Source of the DNA: Mesorhizobium loti | GTDB lineage: Bacteria; Pseudomonadota; Alphaproteobacteria; Rhizobiales; Rhizobiaceae | NCBI GenBank assembly: GCA_014189435.1 | Contig: CP050293.1 | Span: 3,725,001-3,789,000 of the forward strand | Length of the DNA: 64,000 nucleotides | Direction of reading: 5' to 3' | Shown: positions 25,390 through 34,860 of the stretch, in pieces | Position numbering within the stretch: position 1 is the stretch's first letter | How the letters are laid out: the number at the start of each line of letters is the position of its first letter | Position numbers and translations under genes: made by a program | The notes under the pieces: model-generated | The model's input: the letters and a program-made list of their open reading frames with translations, nothing else | What the model was told of the DNA's origin: nothing | Database searches by the model: none

Positions 25390-26052
25390 ATGCAATACGC
25401 CGCCTATGTTTTCGACGCCTATGGCACGCTGTTCGACGTGCATGCCGCCGTGCGCCGTCATGCCGACCGGATCGGGCCGGACGGCCAATTGTTGTCCGAG
25501 ATCTGGCGCGCCAAGCAGCTCGAATATTCCTGGGTGCGCACGCTGATGGGCGCCTATGCCGATTTCTGGCAGCTGACCGAACAGGCGCTCGATTTCGCCT
25601 TGCGCAAGGTTCCCTCTGCCGATCCCGGCCTCAAGGCGACATTGCTGGATGCCTATTGGCGGCTGGATTGCTATCCGGAAGTGCCGGCCGTGCTCAAGGC
25701 ACTCAAGGCTTCGGGGGCGAGGTTGGCGATCCTGTCCAACGGCTCGCCCGAAATGCTGCAGGCAGCGGTCAAATCCGCCGCGCTCGACCAGGTTCTGGAC
25801 GATATCTATTCCGTCGATACGGTGCGGCGCTTCAAAACCGATCCGGCAGTCTACGACATGGTCGCCACGGGCTGGCGCCTCTACCCCGGCGCGGTTTCCT
25901 TCCAGTCCTCCAATCGCTGGGACATTGCAGGCGCCACCAAATTCGGCTTCCGCACCGTCTGGATCAACCGTTCCAACCAGCCCGAGGAATACCGGGACTT
26001 CCCGCCGGCCCTGATCCTGCCATCGCTCGAAGCCTTGGTGCCCGGCAGCTAG
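25390..26052 (+). CDS. Haloacid dehalogenase, type II (HAD superfamily)
   Basis: A 220-residue soluble hydrolase. The nucleophile Asp is in YVFDAYGTLFDVHAA, followed by motif II SNGSPEML and a motif-III Lys (RRFKTDPAVYDM). The final motif is SSNRWDIAGATKFGF, which is typical of L-2-haloacid dehalogenases rather than phosphatases. A cap domain of about 60 residues follows the first motif. ATG 25390 directly precedes the catalytic strand; an open frame to 25120 upstream is not supported. The gene ends within a dispersed palindrome. Confidence 0.88.
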   Translation: MQYAAYVFDAYGTLFDVHAAVRRHADRIGPDGQLLSEIWRAKQLEYSWVRTLMGAYADFWQLTEQALDFALRKVPSADPGLKATLLDAYWRLDCYPEVPAVLKALKASGARLAILSNGSPEMLQAAVKSAALDQVLDDIYSVDTVRRFKTDPAVYDMVATGWRLYPGAVSFQSSNRWDIAGATKFGFRTVWINRSNQPEEYRDFPPALILPSLEALVPGS

Positions 26053-26098
26053 TGCATGTCGCCCAAAAGTGGCCCCGGTTTTGGGACAACGACATGCG
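26053..26098. repeat. Dispersed palindromic repeat, copy 2
   Basis: TGCATGTCGCCCAAAAGTGG and GGTTTTGGGACAACGACATG form an inverted repeat starting right after the dehalogenase stop. Copy 3 at 58842-58890 is nearly the reverse complement of this copy, and copy 1 at 13193-13227 is a shortened form. Confidence 0.75.
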
Positions 26099-26282
26099 CA
26101 AAACGGAGGTTGGAAAGCTGTGTCTCTGGCGCCACAGTGGCGGCGCAGTCACAGCTTCGCCTTTGTTTGTCCACCTTCAGGCCAGAATCGGAACCGCCTA
26201 TCGCCCTAGGTGTTGTCAGGCACCCGCGCAACTGTCGGCGCATTGACGCTTTGTTGCGATTTGAGACTTAAAGAAGGCAACC

Positions 26283-27110
26283 ATGTCCAAAACCGAAATC
26301 GAATCCTTTCGCCTGAGCCGTCGCGGCTTTCTCAATGCCGCAGCCCTGGGCGCCGCTTCGATCGCGGTTTCCGCGTGCGCCACCACCGGACCAGGGCCGG
26401 TCGAGCCGCCGCCGCCGCCAACCTATGTCGAGCCGCCTCTGCCCGACTATGCGACGATGTATGCGGCCGTCAGCGATGGCGGTTTCGACCTTCCGGCCAT
26501 ACCGTTCGACAAAATCGATCCGCAGTTCCTGCGCCAGGTCGTGCCCGATCCGACTGGACAGAAGCCCGGCACCATCATCGTCGACACCACCGGACACCAT
26601 CTCTATCTGGTGCGCCCGGGCGGCCAGGCGATCCGTTACGGTGTCGGTCTCGGCCGCGCAGGGTTCGAATGGTCCGGCGACGCTGTGGTCCAGTGGAAGC
26701 AAAAGTGGCCGAAGTGGACGCCGCCGGATGAAATGATCGCTAGGCAGCCGGAATTGAAGCCATACAGCGCCGACAATGGCGGCATGCCCGGTGGCTTGAA
26801 GAACCCGCTTGGTGCGCGTGCGCTCTATCTTTTCCAGGGCAACGTCGACACGCTCTACCGCCTGCACGGCTCGCCGGAGTGGCGGTCGATCGGCAAGTCG
26901 GTCTCGTCAGGCTGCGTACGCCTGATGAACCAGGACATTATCGACCTCTATGACCGCGTGCCCTCGAAGACGCCGGTCATCGTGACCAGCGACGCCAGCC
27001 AGCCGATGGTGGCGACAGCCAGCGGCAAGGCTATCCCGATCGATGCCGGCGTACCGGACGGATCGGTGCTGCTTGGGCCGGTCAAGGCGATCACCAACTC
27101 GATCTTCTGA
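26283..27110 (+). CDS. L,D-transpeptidase (YkuD domain), Tat signal with lipobox
   Basis: A 275-residue exported enzyme. The N-terminus has a twin-arginine motif (LSRRGFLNAA) followed by a hydrophobic stretch and the lipobox VSAC (Cys near residue 34), so it is likely a Tat-exported lipoprotein. A Pro-rich linker precedes the YkuD domain. The catalytic block is LHGSPEWRSIGKSVSSGCVRL, with the active-site His and Cys. It cross-links peptidoglycan (3-3 bonds) or attaches proteins to it. The ATG has AAGAAGG in front. It is a single gene, convergent with the HerA-like gene. Confidence 0.9.
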   Translation: MSKTEIESFRLSRRGFLNAAALGAASIAVSACATTGPGPVEPPPPPTYVEPPLPDYATMYAAVSDGGFDLPAIPFDKIDPQFLRQVVPDPTGQKPGTIIVDTTGHHLYLVRPGGQAIRYGVGLGRAGFEWSGDAVVQWKQKWPKWTPPDEMIARQPELKPYSADNGGMPGGLKNPLGARALYLFQGNVDTLYRLHGSPEWRSIGKSVSSGCVRLMNQDIIDLYDRVPSKTPVIVTSDASQPMVATASGKAIPIDAGVPDGSVLLGPVKAITNSIF

Positions 27111-27146
27111 GCTGGCGAGGCAGTGGCGACGCCGCTGCCTCAAGTC

Positions 27147-28694
27147 CTACCTGCCCCTCGACAAACTCCCCAAAATCCCGCGCACGATCGCCCGGCCGAC
27201 CGACGAGCCGACCGAGCGCACCACCGACTTGATCGCCGCCTCGGCCACGGTCTGGCGATTGGACGGGCGCGGTGAAGACGTGCGCCTGCCACCGGATTGC
27301 GGCGCGGGATCGTCATTGCCGAAACCCGGAATGGTCCAGCGCGAGCCGCCGCTGCCGGCCTGCTGGGCCTGCTCTTCGGCATCCTGCGCGTCCTTGGCCT
27401 TTTTCTGCAGCATTTCGAAAGCCGATTCGCGATCGATGACCTGGTCGTACTGGCCGGTGACAGGGCTTTCCTGGATCAGCTTTTGCCGCTCGGCGGCTGT
27501 TATGGGCCCAAGCCGCGAGGATGGCGGGCGGATCAGTGTCCGCTGCACCATGGATGGAACACCCTTGGCCTCCAGCGTCGAGACCAACGCCTCGCCGGTG
27601 GCGAGCTGGGTAATGGCGGTCATGCAGTCGAAATCGGGATTTGGCCGGAACGTCTCGGCCGCAGTCCTCACCGCCTGCTGTTCACGCGGCGTATAGGCGC
27701 GCAGCGCGTGCTGGACGCGATTGCCGAGCTGGGCCAGGACCTTTTCAGGGATATCCAAAGGGTTCTGCGTGACGAAATAGACGCCGACGCCTTTCGAACG
27801 GATCAGGCGGACCACTTGTTCGACGCGATCGATCAGCACTTTGGGCGCTTCGTCGAACAGAAGATGCGCCTCGTCGAAGAAGAACACCAGTTTCGGCTTG
27901 TCGGGATCGCCGACTTCCGGCAGCACTTCGAACAGTTCCGACATCAGCCACAACAGGAAGGTCGCGTAGAGCCGCGGGTTCATCATCAGCTTGTCGGCGG
28001 CGAGCACACTGATGGCGCCGCGTCCGTCGCGTGTTGTGCGCATGATGTCGGCGATGCGCAGTGCCGGCTCGCCGAAGAAGTTTGCCGCGCCCTGCTGCTC
28101 CAGGACGAGCAGCGTGCGCTGGATGGCCCCGACCGACGGCTTCGTCACATTGCCGTAGCGCGAGCCGATCTCGTCGGCGCGCTCGGCGATGTTGGCCAGC
28201 AGCGCCTGCAGATCCTTCATGTCGAGCAGCAGCAGGCCTTCTTCGTCCGCCAGGCGGAAGGCGATGTTCATGATGCCTTCCTGCGCCTCGGTCAGGTTCA
28301 TCAGGCGCGACAGCAACAACGGCCCCATTTCCGAGACCGTGGCGCGGATCGGATGGCCCTGTTCACCGAACAGGTCCCAGAAGATGACCGGAAATTCCTG
28401 GAAGTCATACGGGTCGAGCTTGATCTGCTCGGCTCGTTTGACCAGGAAATCCTGCGCCGTGCCCATCATGGCGATGCCGGACAGATCACCCTTGATGTCG
28501 GCGCAGAACACCGGCACGCCGGCATTGGAAAAACCTTCGGCCAGGATCTGCAAGGTGACGGTCTTGCCGGTACCCGTGGCGCCGGTCACCAGGCCGTGAC
28601 GATTCCCATATTGCAGCAACAGCTGCTCGGCGCGCTGATAGCTGTCGTCAGGCTTGCGGCTGGCGCCGATGAAAATACTGGTGTCGTCAGCCAT
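27147..28694 (-). CDS. HerA-like ATPase (DUF853 family)
   Basis: A 515-residue soluble ATPase. Walker A is [11 protein letters not shown] near residue 38 and Walker B is [48 protein letters not shown] is conserved in the DUF853/HerA family of hexameric translocases. The C-terminal 90 residues are basic and low-complexity. No NurA nuclease or other repair partner lies near it, so its target (DNA or protein) is unknown. It is divergent from the mutase operon across 313 bases. Confidence 0.87.
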   Translation of the reverse strand: MADDTSIFIGASRKPDDSYQRAEQLLLQYGNRHGLVTGATGTGKTVTLQILAEGFSNAGVPVFCADIKGDLSGIAMMGTAQDFLVKRAEQIKLDPYDFQEFPVIFWDLFGEQGHPIRATVSEMGPLLLSRLMNLTEAQEGIMNIAFRLADEEGLLLLDMKDLQALLANIAERADEIGSRYGNVTKPSVGAIQRTLLVLEQQGAANFFGEPALRIADIMRTTRDGRGAISVLAADKLMMNPRLYATFLLWLMSELFEVLPEVGDPDKPKLVFFFDEAHLLFDEAPKVLIDRVEQVVRLIRSKGVGVYFVTQNPLDIPEKVLAQLGNRVQHALRAYTPREQQAVRTAAETFRPNPDFDCMTAITQLATGEALVSTLEAKGVPSMVQRTLIRPPSSRLGPITAAERQKLIQESPVTGQYDQVIDRESAFEMLQKKAKDAQDAEEQAQQAGSGGSRWTIPGFGNDDPAPQSGGRRTSSPRPSNRQTVAEAAIKSVVRSVGSSVGRAIVRGILGSLSRGR

Positions 28695-28774
28695 ATGTCC
28701 GGTCTCCGCAAACTGATGTGTTTAAAGCCAGTGGCCTTGCCGCAGGTATAGTGAGGCCATTGCTGAGCGACAAT

Positions 28775-28802
28775 GCCAATCGTTCAAAGCCAATCGTTCA
28801 AA
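28775..28802 (+). repeat. 14-bp tandem repeat upstream of the mutase operon
   Basis: Two perfect head-to-tail copies of GCCAATCGTTCAAA, and a third AATCGTTCA at about 28861-28869. They lie between the divergent HerA-like and mutA genes. Direct repeats at this position may be operator sites. The rest of the 313-base gap has no supported gene. Confidence 0.6.
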
Positions 28803-29007
28803 TCGGGGCCAACCCTCAAAATCGGTTTTTTGGAGCTTGCGGATTTTGCCGGCGTTTGGCAATCGTTCATGGTTCGTCCACGCAGACTGACCTATATCTG
28901 ATGGATCGAGCTCAGTCTCTGAAAGCGCATTGCATTGCGATATCGGACCGGGGACCGTAGACTGAACCGCTCCCGGCTGGTGCGGCCGCATAAAACGAGG
29001 AAGACGG

Positions 29008-30450
29008 ATGGGCGCCGGAGCCTTGATCCAGGACATTGAACCCGAGAACGCCGGGCGCCAACGATGGCTGGCCCTGGCGGAAAAGGCGCTGGCCGGCGCG
29101 TCCTTCGAGGAGAAGCTGGTCTCGCATAGCGATGACAACATCCGCATCGAACCGCTCTATGACCGCAGCACCGCCGCGGAACCGATCGTGCGCGCAAACC
29201 CGAAATTGCCCTGGATCGTCAGCCAGCGCATCGACGATCCGGATATTGACCGTGCCAGAACCCAGGCACTGGAGGACGTGGCACAAGGCGCCACGGGATT
29301 GTCGCTTGTCTTCGAAGGCGCACCGAACGCGTTCGGTTACGGCCTGCCAAGGACGGCGAAGGCACTGGAGACGGTGCTGGACGGCATACCGCTCAACCGC
29401 GTCCAGGTTCGCATCGACGCCCATCCCTGGAGCCGCGCCGTGGCCGACTGGCTGGTGGCGTTCCTGAGCAAGCGCCGTTCGGACCCGGCAAAGCTCAACC
29501 TCTCCTTCGGCATCGATCCGGCGGCCATCTTCGCCGGAACCGGCCGGCTGCGCATGTCGATCGAGGCTTTGCAGGCCTCGATGCCGCAGTCGCTGGCGCA
29601 TTTCTTCTCGATGGGCGTTCCGGGCGTGCTGCTGGAGGCGGACGGGCGCGTATTCCACAACGCCGGCGCCACCGAAGCGCAGGAGCTTGGCATCATGCTG
29701 GCTTCGGCGGTTTCCTATCTCCGAATGTTCGAGACGGCGCGGCAGCCGCTTGTCTATGCCGCACCCCATATCGGCTTCGCGCTCAGCGTCGACCAGGACC
29801 AGTTGCTGTCGATGGCCAAGGTCAGGGCGCTGCGCAGGCTCTGGGCGCGGGTGCAGGAGGCTTGTTCGATCCCGACATCCACCGCCAATATCCATGCCGA
29901 GACGTCGTTTCGTATGATGACGGCGATGGACCCGGAGACCAACATCCTGCGCACCACCATCGCCTGCTTTGCCGCGGCGTCCGGCGGCGCCGATTCGATC
30001 TCCATCCTGCCGCACACGATCGCGCATGGCCTGCCGGCGGGTTTTGCCCGCCGCGTTGCCCGCAACGCGCAGCTGATCATGGCCAATGAAAGCCATATCG
30101 ATCACGTCGCCGATCCTGCCTATGGCTCCGGCGCGGTCGAAGCGCTGACTGCGGAACTCTGCGAGAAGGCCTGGGCGGAATTGCAGACAATCGAGGCCGA
30201 GGGCGGCGTGTTGTCCAGCCTTCAGGACGGACATATCCAGAAGCGCGTTCACGCCTCGGCGGCGCAGCGCAACGCGGCCTACCAGGCAGGCGAGCGGGCC
30301 ATCATCGGCACCACGCTCTATCCCCTGAAAAACGAACGGCCAGTCGAGACGCTGGCGGCGGAACGGCGGCCGGCCTTCACCGAAGGCGTTGCCGTCTGCG
30401 AACCCCTGTTTCCAGTCCGCATCGACCAATCGATCGGAGCCGCCTCTTGA
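29008..30450 (+). CDS. mutA: Methylmalonyl-CoA mutase small subunit, without B12 domain
   Basis: A 480-residue non-catalytic partner of the mutase. It shares the TIM-barrel body with the large subunit ([41 protein letters not shown]) but lacks any DxHxxG cobalamin motif and ends before a B12-binding domain. Classical MutA proteins are about 640 residues and keep a degenerate one, so this is a short form. The stop TGA overlaps the TTG start of the large subunit. The product is needed for the (2R)-methylmalonyl-CoA to succinyl-CoA step in propionate and branched-chain or polyhydroxyalkanoate metabolism. Confidence 0.88.
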   Translation: MGAGALIQDIEPENAGRQRWLALAEKALAGASFEEKLVSHSDDNIRIEPLYDRSTAAEPIVRANPKLPWIVSQRIDDPDIDRARTQALEDVAQGATGLSLVFEGAPNAFGYGLPRTAKALETVLDGIPLNRVQVRIDAHPWSRAVADWLVAFLSKRRSDPAKLNLSFGIDPAAIFAGTGRLRMSIEALQASMPQSLAHFFSMGVPGVLLEADGRVFHNAGATEAQELGIMLASAVSYLRMFETARQPLVYAAPHIGFALSVDQDQLLSMAKVRALRRLWARVQEACSIPTSTANIHAETSFRMMTAMDPETNILRTTIACFAAASGGADSISILPHTIAHGLPAGFARRVARNAQLIMANESHIDHVADPAYGSGAVEALTAELCEKAWAELQTIEAEGGVLSSLQDGHIQKRVHASAAQRNAAYQAGERAIIGTTLYPLKNERPVETLAAERRPAFTEGVAVCEPLFPVRIDQSIGAAS

Positions 30451-32570
30451 TCCCGGATTTCGGTCAGATCGGCTGGGTGCCGCCACGCCGCGTACCTGTC
30501 GAGATCAAGGGGCAGCGGACGACACCGGAAGGGCTCGTCGCCAAGCATCTGTACAATCAAAGCGACCTCAAGGGGTTGCCGCATCTCGACACCTATCCCG
30601 GCCTGCCGCCCTTCGTGCGCGGCCCCTACCCGACCATGTATGTCCAGCAGCCCTGGACGATCCGGCAGTATGCAGGCTTCTCGACGGCCGAGGAATCCAA
30701 CGCTTTCTACCGGCGCAACCTCGCCGCCGGCCAGAAGGGACTGTCGGTTGCCTTCGATCTTGCCACGCATCGCGGCTATGACAGCGACCATCCGCGCGTT
30801 GCGGGTGACGTGGGCATGGCGGGCGTCGCCATCGATTCCATCCTCGACATGCGGCAGCTCTTCGACGGCATTCCGCTCGGCGAGATGACCGTGTCGATGA
30901 CGATGAACGGCGCGGTGCTGCCGATCATGGCGCTCTACATCGTCGCGGCGGAAGAACAGGGCGTTGCGCAGAAGGATCTTGCCGGCACCATTCAGAACGA
31001 CATTCTGAAGGAGTTCATGGTCCGCAACACCTACATCTATCCGCCAAAACCCTCGATGCGGATCGTGTCGGATATCTTCTCCTACACGTCGAAGAACATG
31101 CCGAAGTTCAATTCGATATCGATCTCCGGCTATCACATGCAGGAGGCCGGCGCGACGGCCGACCTCGAACTCGCCTATACGATCGCCGACGGCATCGAAT
31201 ATGCCCGCGCCGGCGTGGCGGCAGGCCTCGACATCGACCGCTTTGCGCCGCGCCTGTCCTTCTTCTGGGCGATCGGCATGAACTTCTTCATGGAAGTCGC
31301 CAAGCTGCGGGCCGCGCGCCTGCTGTGGGCGACCCTGATGCAGAAGAATTTTTCGCCGAAGGACGAGCGTTCGCTGTCGCTGCGCACCCATTGCCAGACC
31401 TCGGGCTGGTCGCTGACGGCGCAGGACCCCTACAACAACATCATCCGCACCATGATCGAGGCGATGGCGGCAACGCAGGGCCACACGCAGTCGCTGCACA
31501 CCAATTCCTTCGACGAGGCGATGGCGCTGCCGACCGACCATTCGGCGCGCATCGCCCGCAACACCCAGCTCATCCTGCAAATGGAATCCGGCACCACGCG
31601 CGTCATCGACCCGTGGGGCGGTTCGGCCTATCTCGAACGGCTGACGCATGACCTGGCAGCGCGAGCGCTTGCCCATATCGAGGAGGTCGAGGCGCTCGGC
31701 GGCATCGCCGCCGCGACCGAACAGGGCATTCCCAAGCTGCGCATCGAGGAAGCCGCCGCGCGCACGCAGGCGCGCATCGATTCCGGTGAGCAGATGCTGG
31801 TCGGCGTCAACGCCCATCGCCCCGAGACCGACATCGAGGTCGACGTACTGAAGATCGACAATGCCGAAGTCAGGGCCCGGCAATTGTCGAAGCTGCAACG
31901 GCTGAAGGGCACACGCGACGTCGGCGCGGTCGAGAGCGCACTCGATGCGCTTACCCGTGCCGCGCAAGGCAATGAAAACCTGCTGGAGTTCGCCATCCGC
32001 GCCGCGCGCGCCAATGCCACGGTCGGTGAAATCTCGTTTGCGCTGGAGAAAGTCTTTGGCCGCCACGTCGCCACGGTGCAGACCATTTCCGGCGTCTATC
32101 GCAAGGCGCTTGGCGATAATTCCGTCGTCGACAGCCTGCAGGACAAGCTTGAAGCCTTCGAGAAGAAATCCGGCGGCAAGCCGCGCATTCTCGTTGCCAA
32201 GATGGGACAGGACGGCCACGACCGTGGCCAGAAGGTCATCGCCACGGCCTTCGCCGATCTCGGTTTCGACGTCACCGTCGGCGCGATGTTCCAGACACCG
32301 GACGAGATCGCCAGGCTGGCGGTCGCACAGGACGTCCATATCGTCGGCGCCTCGTCGCTGGCGGCGGGACATCTGACGTTGATCCCCGAACTGCGCGACG
32401 CGCTGAAAAAGCTCGGCCGAGGCGACATGCTGATCGTCGCCGGCGGCGTCATTCCACCGCAGGATTATGACGCGGTGCTGCAAGCGGGTGCTGCTGAGAT
32501 CTTCCCGCCGGGCACGGTCATACCGGAAGCAGCGGATCGCTTGCTGGACCGGCTGCTGGCCACGGAGTAG
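30447..32570 (+). CDS. mutB: Methylmalonyl-CoA mutase large subunit
   Basis: A 707-residue adenosylcobalamin enzyme. The start is a TTG overlapping the mutA stop (TTGA); no ATG occurs before the conserved barrel begins. The substrate-binding barrel has [20 protein letters not shown] and [15 protein letters not shown]. The C-terminal cobalamin domain has the base-off motif DGHDRG (His ligand), then [16 protein letters not shown] and [11 protein letters not shown]. It forms a heterodimer with the small subunit. No epimerase or MeaB chaperone gene is next to it. The sequence also resembles the single-gene BhbA of Sinorhizobium. Confidence 0.93.
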   Translation: MIPDFGQIGWVPPRRVPVEIKGQRTTPEGLVAKHLYNQSDLKGLPHLDTYPGLPPFVRGPYPTMYVQQPWTIRQYAGFSTAEESNAFYRRNLAAGQKGLSVAFDLATHRGYDSDHPRVAGDVGMAGVAIDSILDMRQLFDGIPLGEMTVSMTMNGAVLPIMALYIVAAEEQGVAQKDLAGTIQNDILKEFMVRNTYIYPPKPSMRIVSDIFSYTSKNMPKFNSISISGYHMQEAGATADLELAYTIADGIEYARAGVAAGLDIDRFAPRLSFFWAIGMNFFMEVAKLRAARLLWATLMQKNFSPKDERSLSLRTHCQTSGWSLTAQDPYNNIIRTMIEAMAATQGHTQSLHTNSFDEAMALPTDHSARIARNTQLILQMESGTTRVIDPWGGSAYLERLTHDLAARALAHIEEVEALGGIAAATEQGIPKLRIEEAAARTQARIDSGEQMLVGVNAHRPETDIEVDVLKIDNAEVRARQLSKLQRLKGTRDVGAVESALDALTRAAQGNENLLEFAIRAARANATVGEISFALEKVFGRHVATVQTISGVYRKALGDNSVVDSLQDKLEAFEKKSGGKPRILVAKMGQDGHDRGQKVIATAFADLGFDVTVGAMFQTPDEIARLAVAQDVHIVGASSLAAGHLTLIPELRDALKKLGRGDMLIVAGGVIPPQDYDAVLQAGAAEIFPPGTVIPEAADRLLDRLLATE

Positions 32571-32590
32571 GGTTGCTGCATCTCTAAAAA

Positions 32591-32617
32591 GGTTGTGCTA
32601 GACTGAAGCCTACAACC
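32591..32617 (+). promoter_or_regulatory. Inverted repeat around a possible promoter of the antitoxin gene
   Basis: GGTTGT (32591) and ACAACC (32612) are exact reverse complements 15 bases apart. TAGACT between them could be a -10 box. AbrB-type antitoxins usually repress their own promoter at such palindromes. Confidence 0.35.
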
Positions 32618-32631
32618 AAGGCGCAGTAACC

Positions 32632-32856
32632 GTGAAGACGATCATCCACAAGCTCGACGACGGATCAGAAGCCCTAATCTTGCCACGGGAAATGCTGGAC
32701 AGCTTGAATCTGCAATCGGGCGATCAGCTCCAGATCATCGAAACTGATGACGGCATCATTTTAAGACCGGTGGCCGACAGGTTCGAACGGCAGATGAAGG
32801 CCGCACGCGAGGTCATGGACAAGTATCAGGTCGGGCTTCAGAAACTCGCCAAGTGA
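32632..32856 (+). CDS. AbrB/MazE-type antitoxin, apparently without its toxin
   Basis: A 74-residue DNA-binding protein with a swapped-hairpin AbrB fold: KLDDGSEALILPREMLDSLNL, GDQLQIIETDDGIILRPV. The C-terminal helix (RQMKAAREVMDKYQVGLQKL) resembles the toxin-binding tail of antitoxins paired with Doc-type toxins. The start is a GTG. The stop overlaps a GTG that begins a frame of only nine codons (32853-32882), where a toxin gene would be expected. It may be a solitary regulator. Confidence 0.75.
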   Translation: MKTIIHKLDDGSEALILPREMLDSLNLQSGDQLQIIETDDGIILRPVADRFERQMKAAREVMDKYQVGLQKLAK

Positions 32857-32882
32857 TCCGCCAATCGATGCAGTGGATTTGA
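32853..32882 (+). pseudogene. Possible truncated toxin start
   Basis: GTGATCCGCCAATCGATGCA opens a frame overlapping the antitoxin stop by GTGA, the usual coupling in toxin-antitoxin pairs, but TGA ends it after nine codons. The Gre factor gene's 3' end follows at once from the other strand. The reading as a deletion scar is inference. Confidence 0.25.
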
Positions 32883-32888
32883 AACGTC

Positions 32889-33362
32889 CTAGCTCTCCGA
32901 CAGCTTGACGATTTCCCATTCCTTGCCGTTGACGCTTGCCACGTCGCCGACCTTCTTGCCGAACAAGGCAACTGCCATCGGCGACACATGGGAAATCGTC
33001 CCCTTGGCCGGATCAGCCTCGTCTTCGCCGACGATTTTCCAGTGTACCTTCCTGCCGTCATCGCCCTCAAGCGTGACGCCCATGCCGAAGCGCACCAGGT
33101 CGCTGCCCGGCTCCGGCACGGAGAGCTCGGCGCTTTCACGCCGGGCGGTCCAATAGCGCAGGTCACGCGACACAACCGCGATGCGCTCGCGATCCGCTTT
33201 CCGTTCGGCCTTCGCCAATATGTCGCGCAAGTCGGTGAGATTGTCCTCGATCTGCGCCAGGCCGTGCTCCGTCACCAGATTGCGGTGCTGGCTGACCGGC
33301 CGCTCACCGACACCGGCAATAGCGTTTTCGCTGTCTTCCTCGCGGGTAAAAGCTCTGCTCAT
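32889..33362 (-). CDS. GreA/GreB family transcription elongation factor
   Basis: A 157-residue protein. The N-terminal coiled coil (residues about 45-75, IEDNLTDLRDILAKAERKAD) is followed by the GreA/B FKBP-like domain with RFGMGVTLE, ISHVSPMAVALFGKKVGDVA. The coiled coil is shorter than in GreA, and acidic tip residues are hard to place (DLRD). True Gre proteins rescue arrested RNA polymerase; Rnk-like members compete with them. Two Gre-like proteins per genome are common. It is divergent from the Tat-exported protein. Confidence 0.85.
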   Translation of the reverse strand: MSRAFTREEDSENAIAGVGERPVSQHRNLVTEHGLAQIEDNLTDLRDILAKAERKADRERIAVVSRDLRYWTARRESAELSVPEPGSDLVRFGMGVTLEGDDGRKVHWKIVGEDEADPAKGTISHVSPMAVALFGKKVGDVASVNGKEWEIVKLSES

Positions 33363-33483
33363 TCCGTGAACTTAGGCGCGGAAAGCCTGCTCGACAAGCC
33401 ATTGTCTCTGCCCTCGAGAGGAGAGGCAGACCGTCTGGCACGATTCCTGCGACGTCTGAGTTGAACGCTGGGATTCTGTGCCG

Positions 33484-34860
33484 ATGTTGAACAGACGAAC
33501 GCTGCTGACTGGAACCGCCGGCTTTGCCGTCATGGGCCTTGCGCTTGGCAAGGCTGCGGCCGCAAGCCTGACCGGCATCGAGAAAGCCTCGATGCGTGGC
33601 TCGATCAATGCCACCGAACTCGGCGTGCAGCCCGGCACATCAGACGATCAGAGCAAGGCCTTCGCCAAGCTGCTGCGCGACGCCAACGACCGCGACATGC
33701 CGGTGTTCCTGCCTCCGGGCACCTATGTCGTCTCCAACCTCTCGCTGCCTGGCCGCGTGCGTCTTTCCGGCGTGCCGGGCGCAACGCGGATCGTCTATGG
33801 CGGCGACGGCCACCTGTTCTTGACTGAGCAGGCCGACCATATCGAATTCAGCGGGCTGGTCTTTGATGGCTCGAACCGCACGATGGGCGATTATGCGCAA
33901 GGGCTGCTCGATCTGCGGAGGATCGCGCATCTGGTCGTCGACAATTGCCAGATCACCGGCAGCGGCAAGAACGGACTGGCGCTGGAACACGCGACGGGCC
34001 GGGTCGAGCGCTCGGACATATCGGGGGCTGCCGATGCCGGTATCTATTCGGTCGAGGCCGGCGGGCTGGCGATATCAGGCAACACCGTCTCCGACTGCGC
34101 CAATGGCGGCATCCTCGTGCACCGCTGGCAAGCGGCGGAAGACGGCACCATGGTCACCGGCAACCGCGTTCAACGGATCCAGGCACGCAGTGGCGGAACC
34201 GGGCAGAACGGCAACGGCATCAACGCCTTTCGCGCCGGCAATGTCGTCATCTCGGGCAACATCGTCTCCGACTGCGCCTTCTCGGCGATCCGGGCCAACA
34301 GCGCCAGCAACCTGCAGATATCGGGCAACACCTGCTCGCGCTCGGGCGAAACGGCGGTCTATTCCGAATTCTCGTTCGAAGGCGCCATCATCAGCAACAA
34401 CATCGTCGACGGCGCCGCCAACGGCATCTCGATCGTCAATTTCAACGAAGGCGGCCGCATGGGCGTCTGCTCGGGCAACATCGTGCGCAATCTGTCGACC
34501 AGCGGCCCCTACCCCGCCGACTCGCCAGGGTTTGGTGTCGGCATCGGCGTCGAAGCAGACACCACCGTTTCCAACAACGTCATCGAAAACGCGCCGCTCT
34601 ACGGCATGCAGATCGGCTGGGGCCCGTACCTGCGCAATGTCGTCGCCACCGGCAACATCATCCGCAAGGCCGGAACCGGGATCGTCGTATCCGTGGTCGA
34701 GGGCGCCGGTACGGCCATCATTTCAGACAATGTCATCGACGGCGCCCTGAACGGCGCCATTGTCGGCCAGCGCTGGGCCGAGCCGGCGACGGGCGACCTC
34801 GCCTCGTCAAACGATAGCGGCTATGCGCATCTGACCGTCGAGCGCAATCACGTCAGCTGA
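33484..34860 (+). CDS. Tat-exported repetitive protein, TIGR03808 type (beta-helix)
   Basis: A 458-residue protein from ATG 33484; a GTG two codons earlier is possible. The signal has the twin Arg (NRRTLLTGTAGF). The body is a series of roughly 22-25-residue repeats with G-N-x-V, S-x-N and D-N-C-Q (for example ISGNTVSDCANGGILVH, ISGNIVSDCAFSAIRAN, ISNNIVDGAANGISIVN), which form a right-handed beta-helix. FLPPGTYVVSNL resembles pectin-lyase-fold entry motifs. No catalytic residues of a known lyase are assigned. The function is unknown; this Rhizobiales family is Tat-exported. Confidence 0.88.
   Translation: MLNRRTLLTGTAGFAVMGLALGKAAAASLTGIEKASMRGSINATELGVQPGTSDDQSKAFAKLLRDANDRDMPVFLPPGTYVVSNLSLPGRVRLSGVPGATRIVYGGDGHLFLTEQADHIEFSGLVFDGSNRTMGDYAQGLLDLRRIAHLVVDNCQITGSGKNGLALEHATGRVERSDISGAADAGIYSVEAGGLAISGNTVSDCANGGILVHRWQAAEDGTMVTGNRVQRIQARSGGTGQNGNGINAFRAGNVVISGNIVSDCAFSAIRANSASNLQISGNTCSRSGETAVYSEFSFEGAIISNNIVDGAANGISIVNFNEGGRMGVCSGNIVRNLSTSGPYPADSPGFGVGIGVEADTTVSNNVIENAPLYGMQIGWGPYLRNVVATGNIIRKAGTGIVVSVVEGAGTAIISDNVIDGALNGAIVGQRWAEPATGDLASSNDSGYAHLTVERNHVS

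Noticed and set aside
30318..32483. Minus-strand open frame of about 721 codons
   Set aside because: Antisense shadow of the methylmalonyl-CoA mutase large subunit gene.
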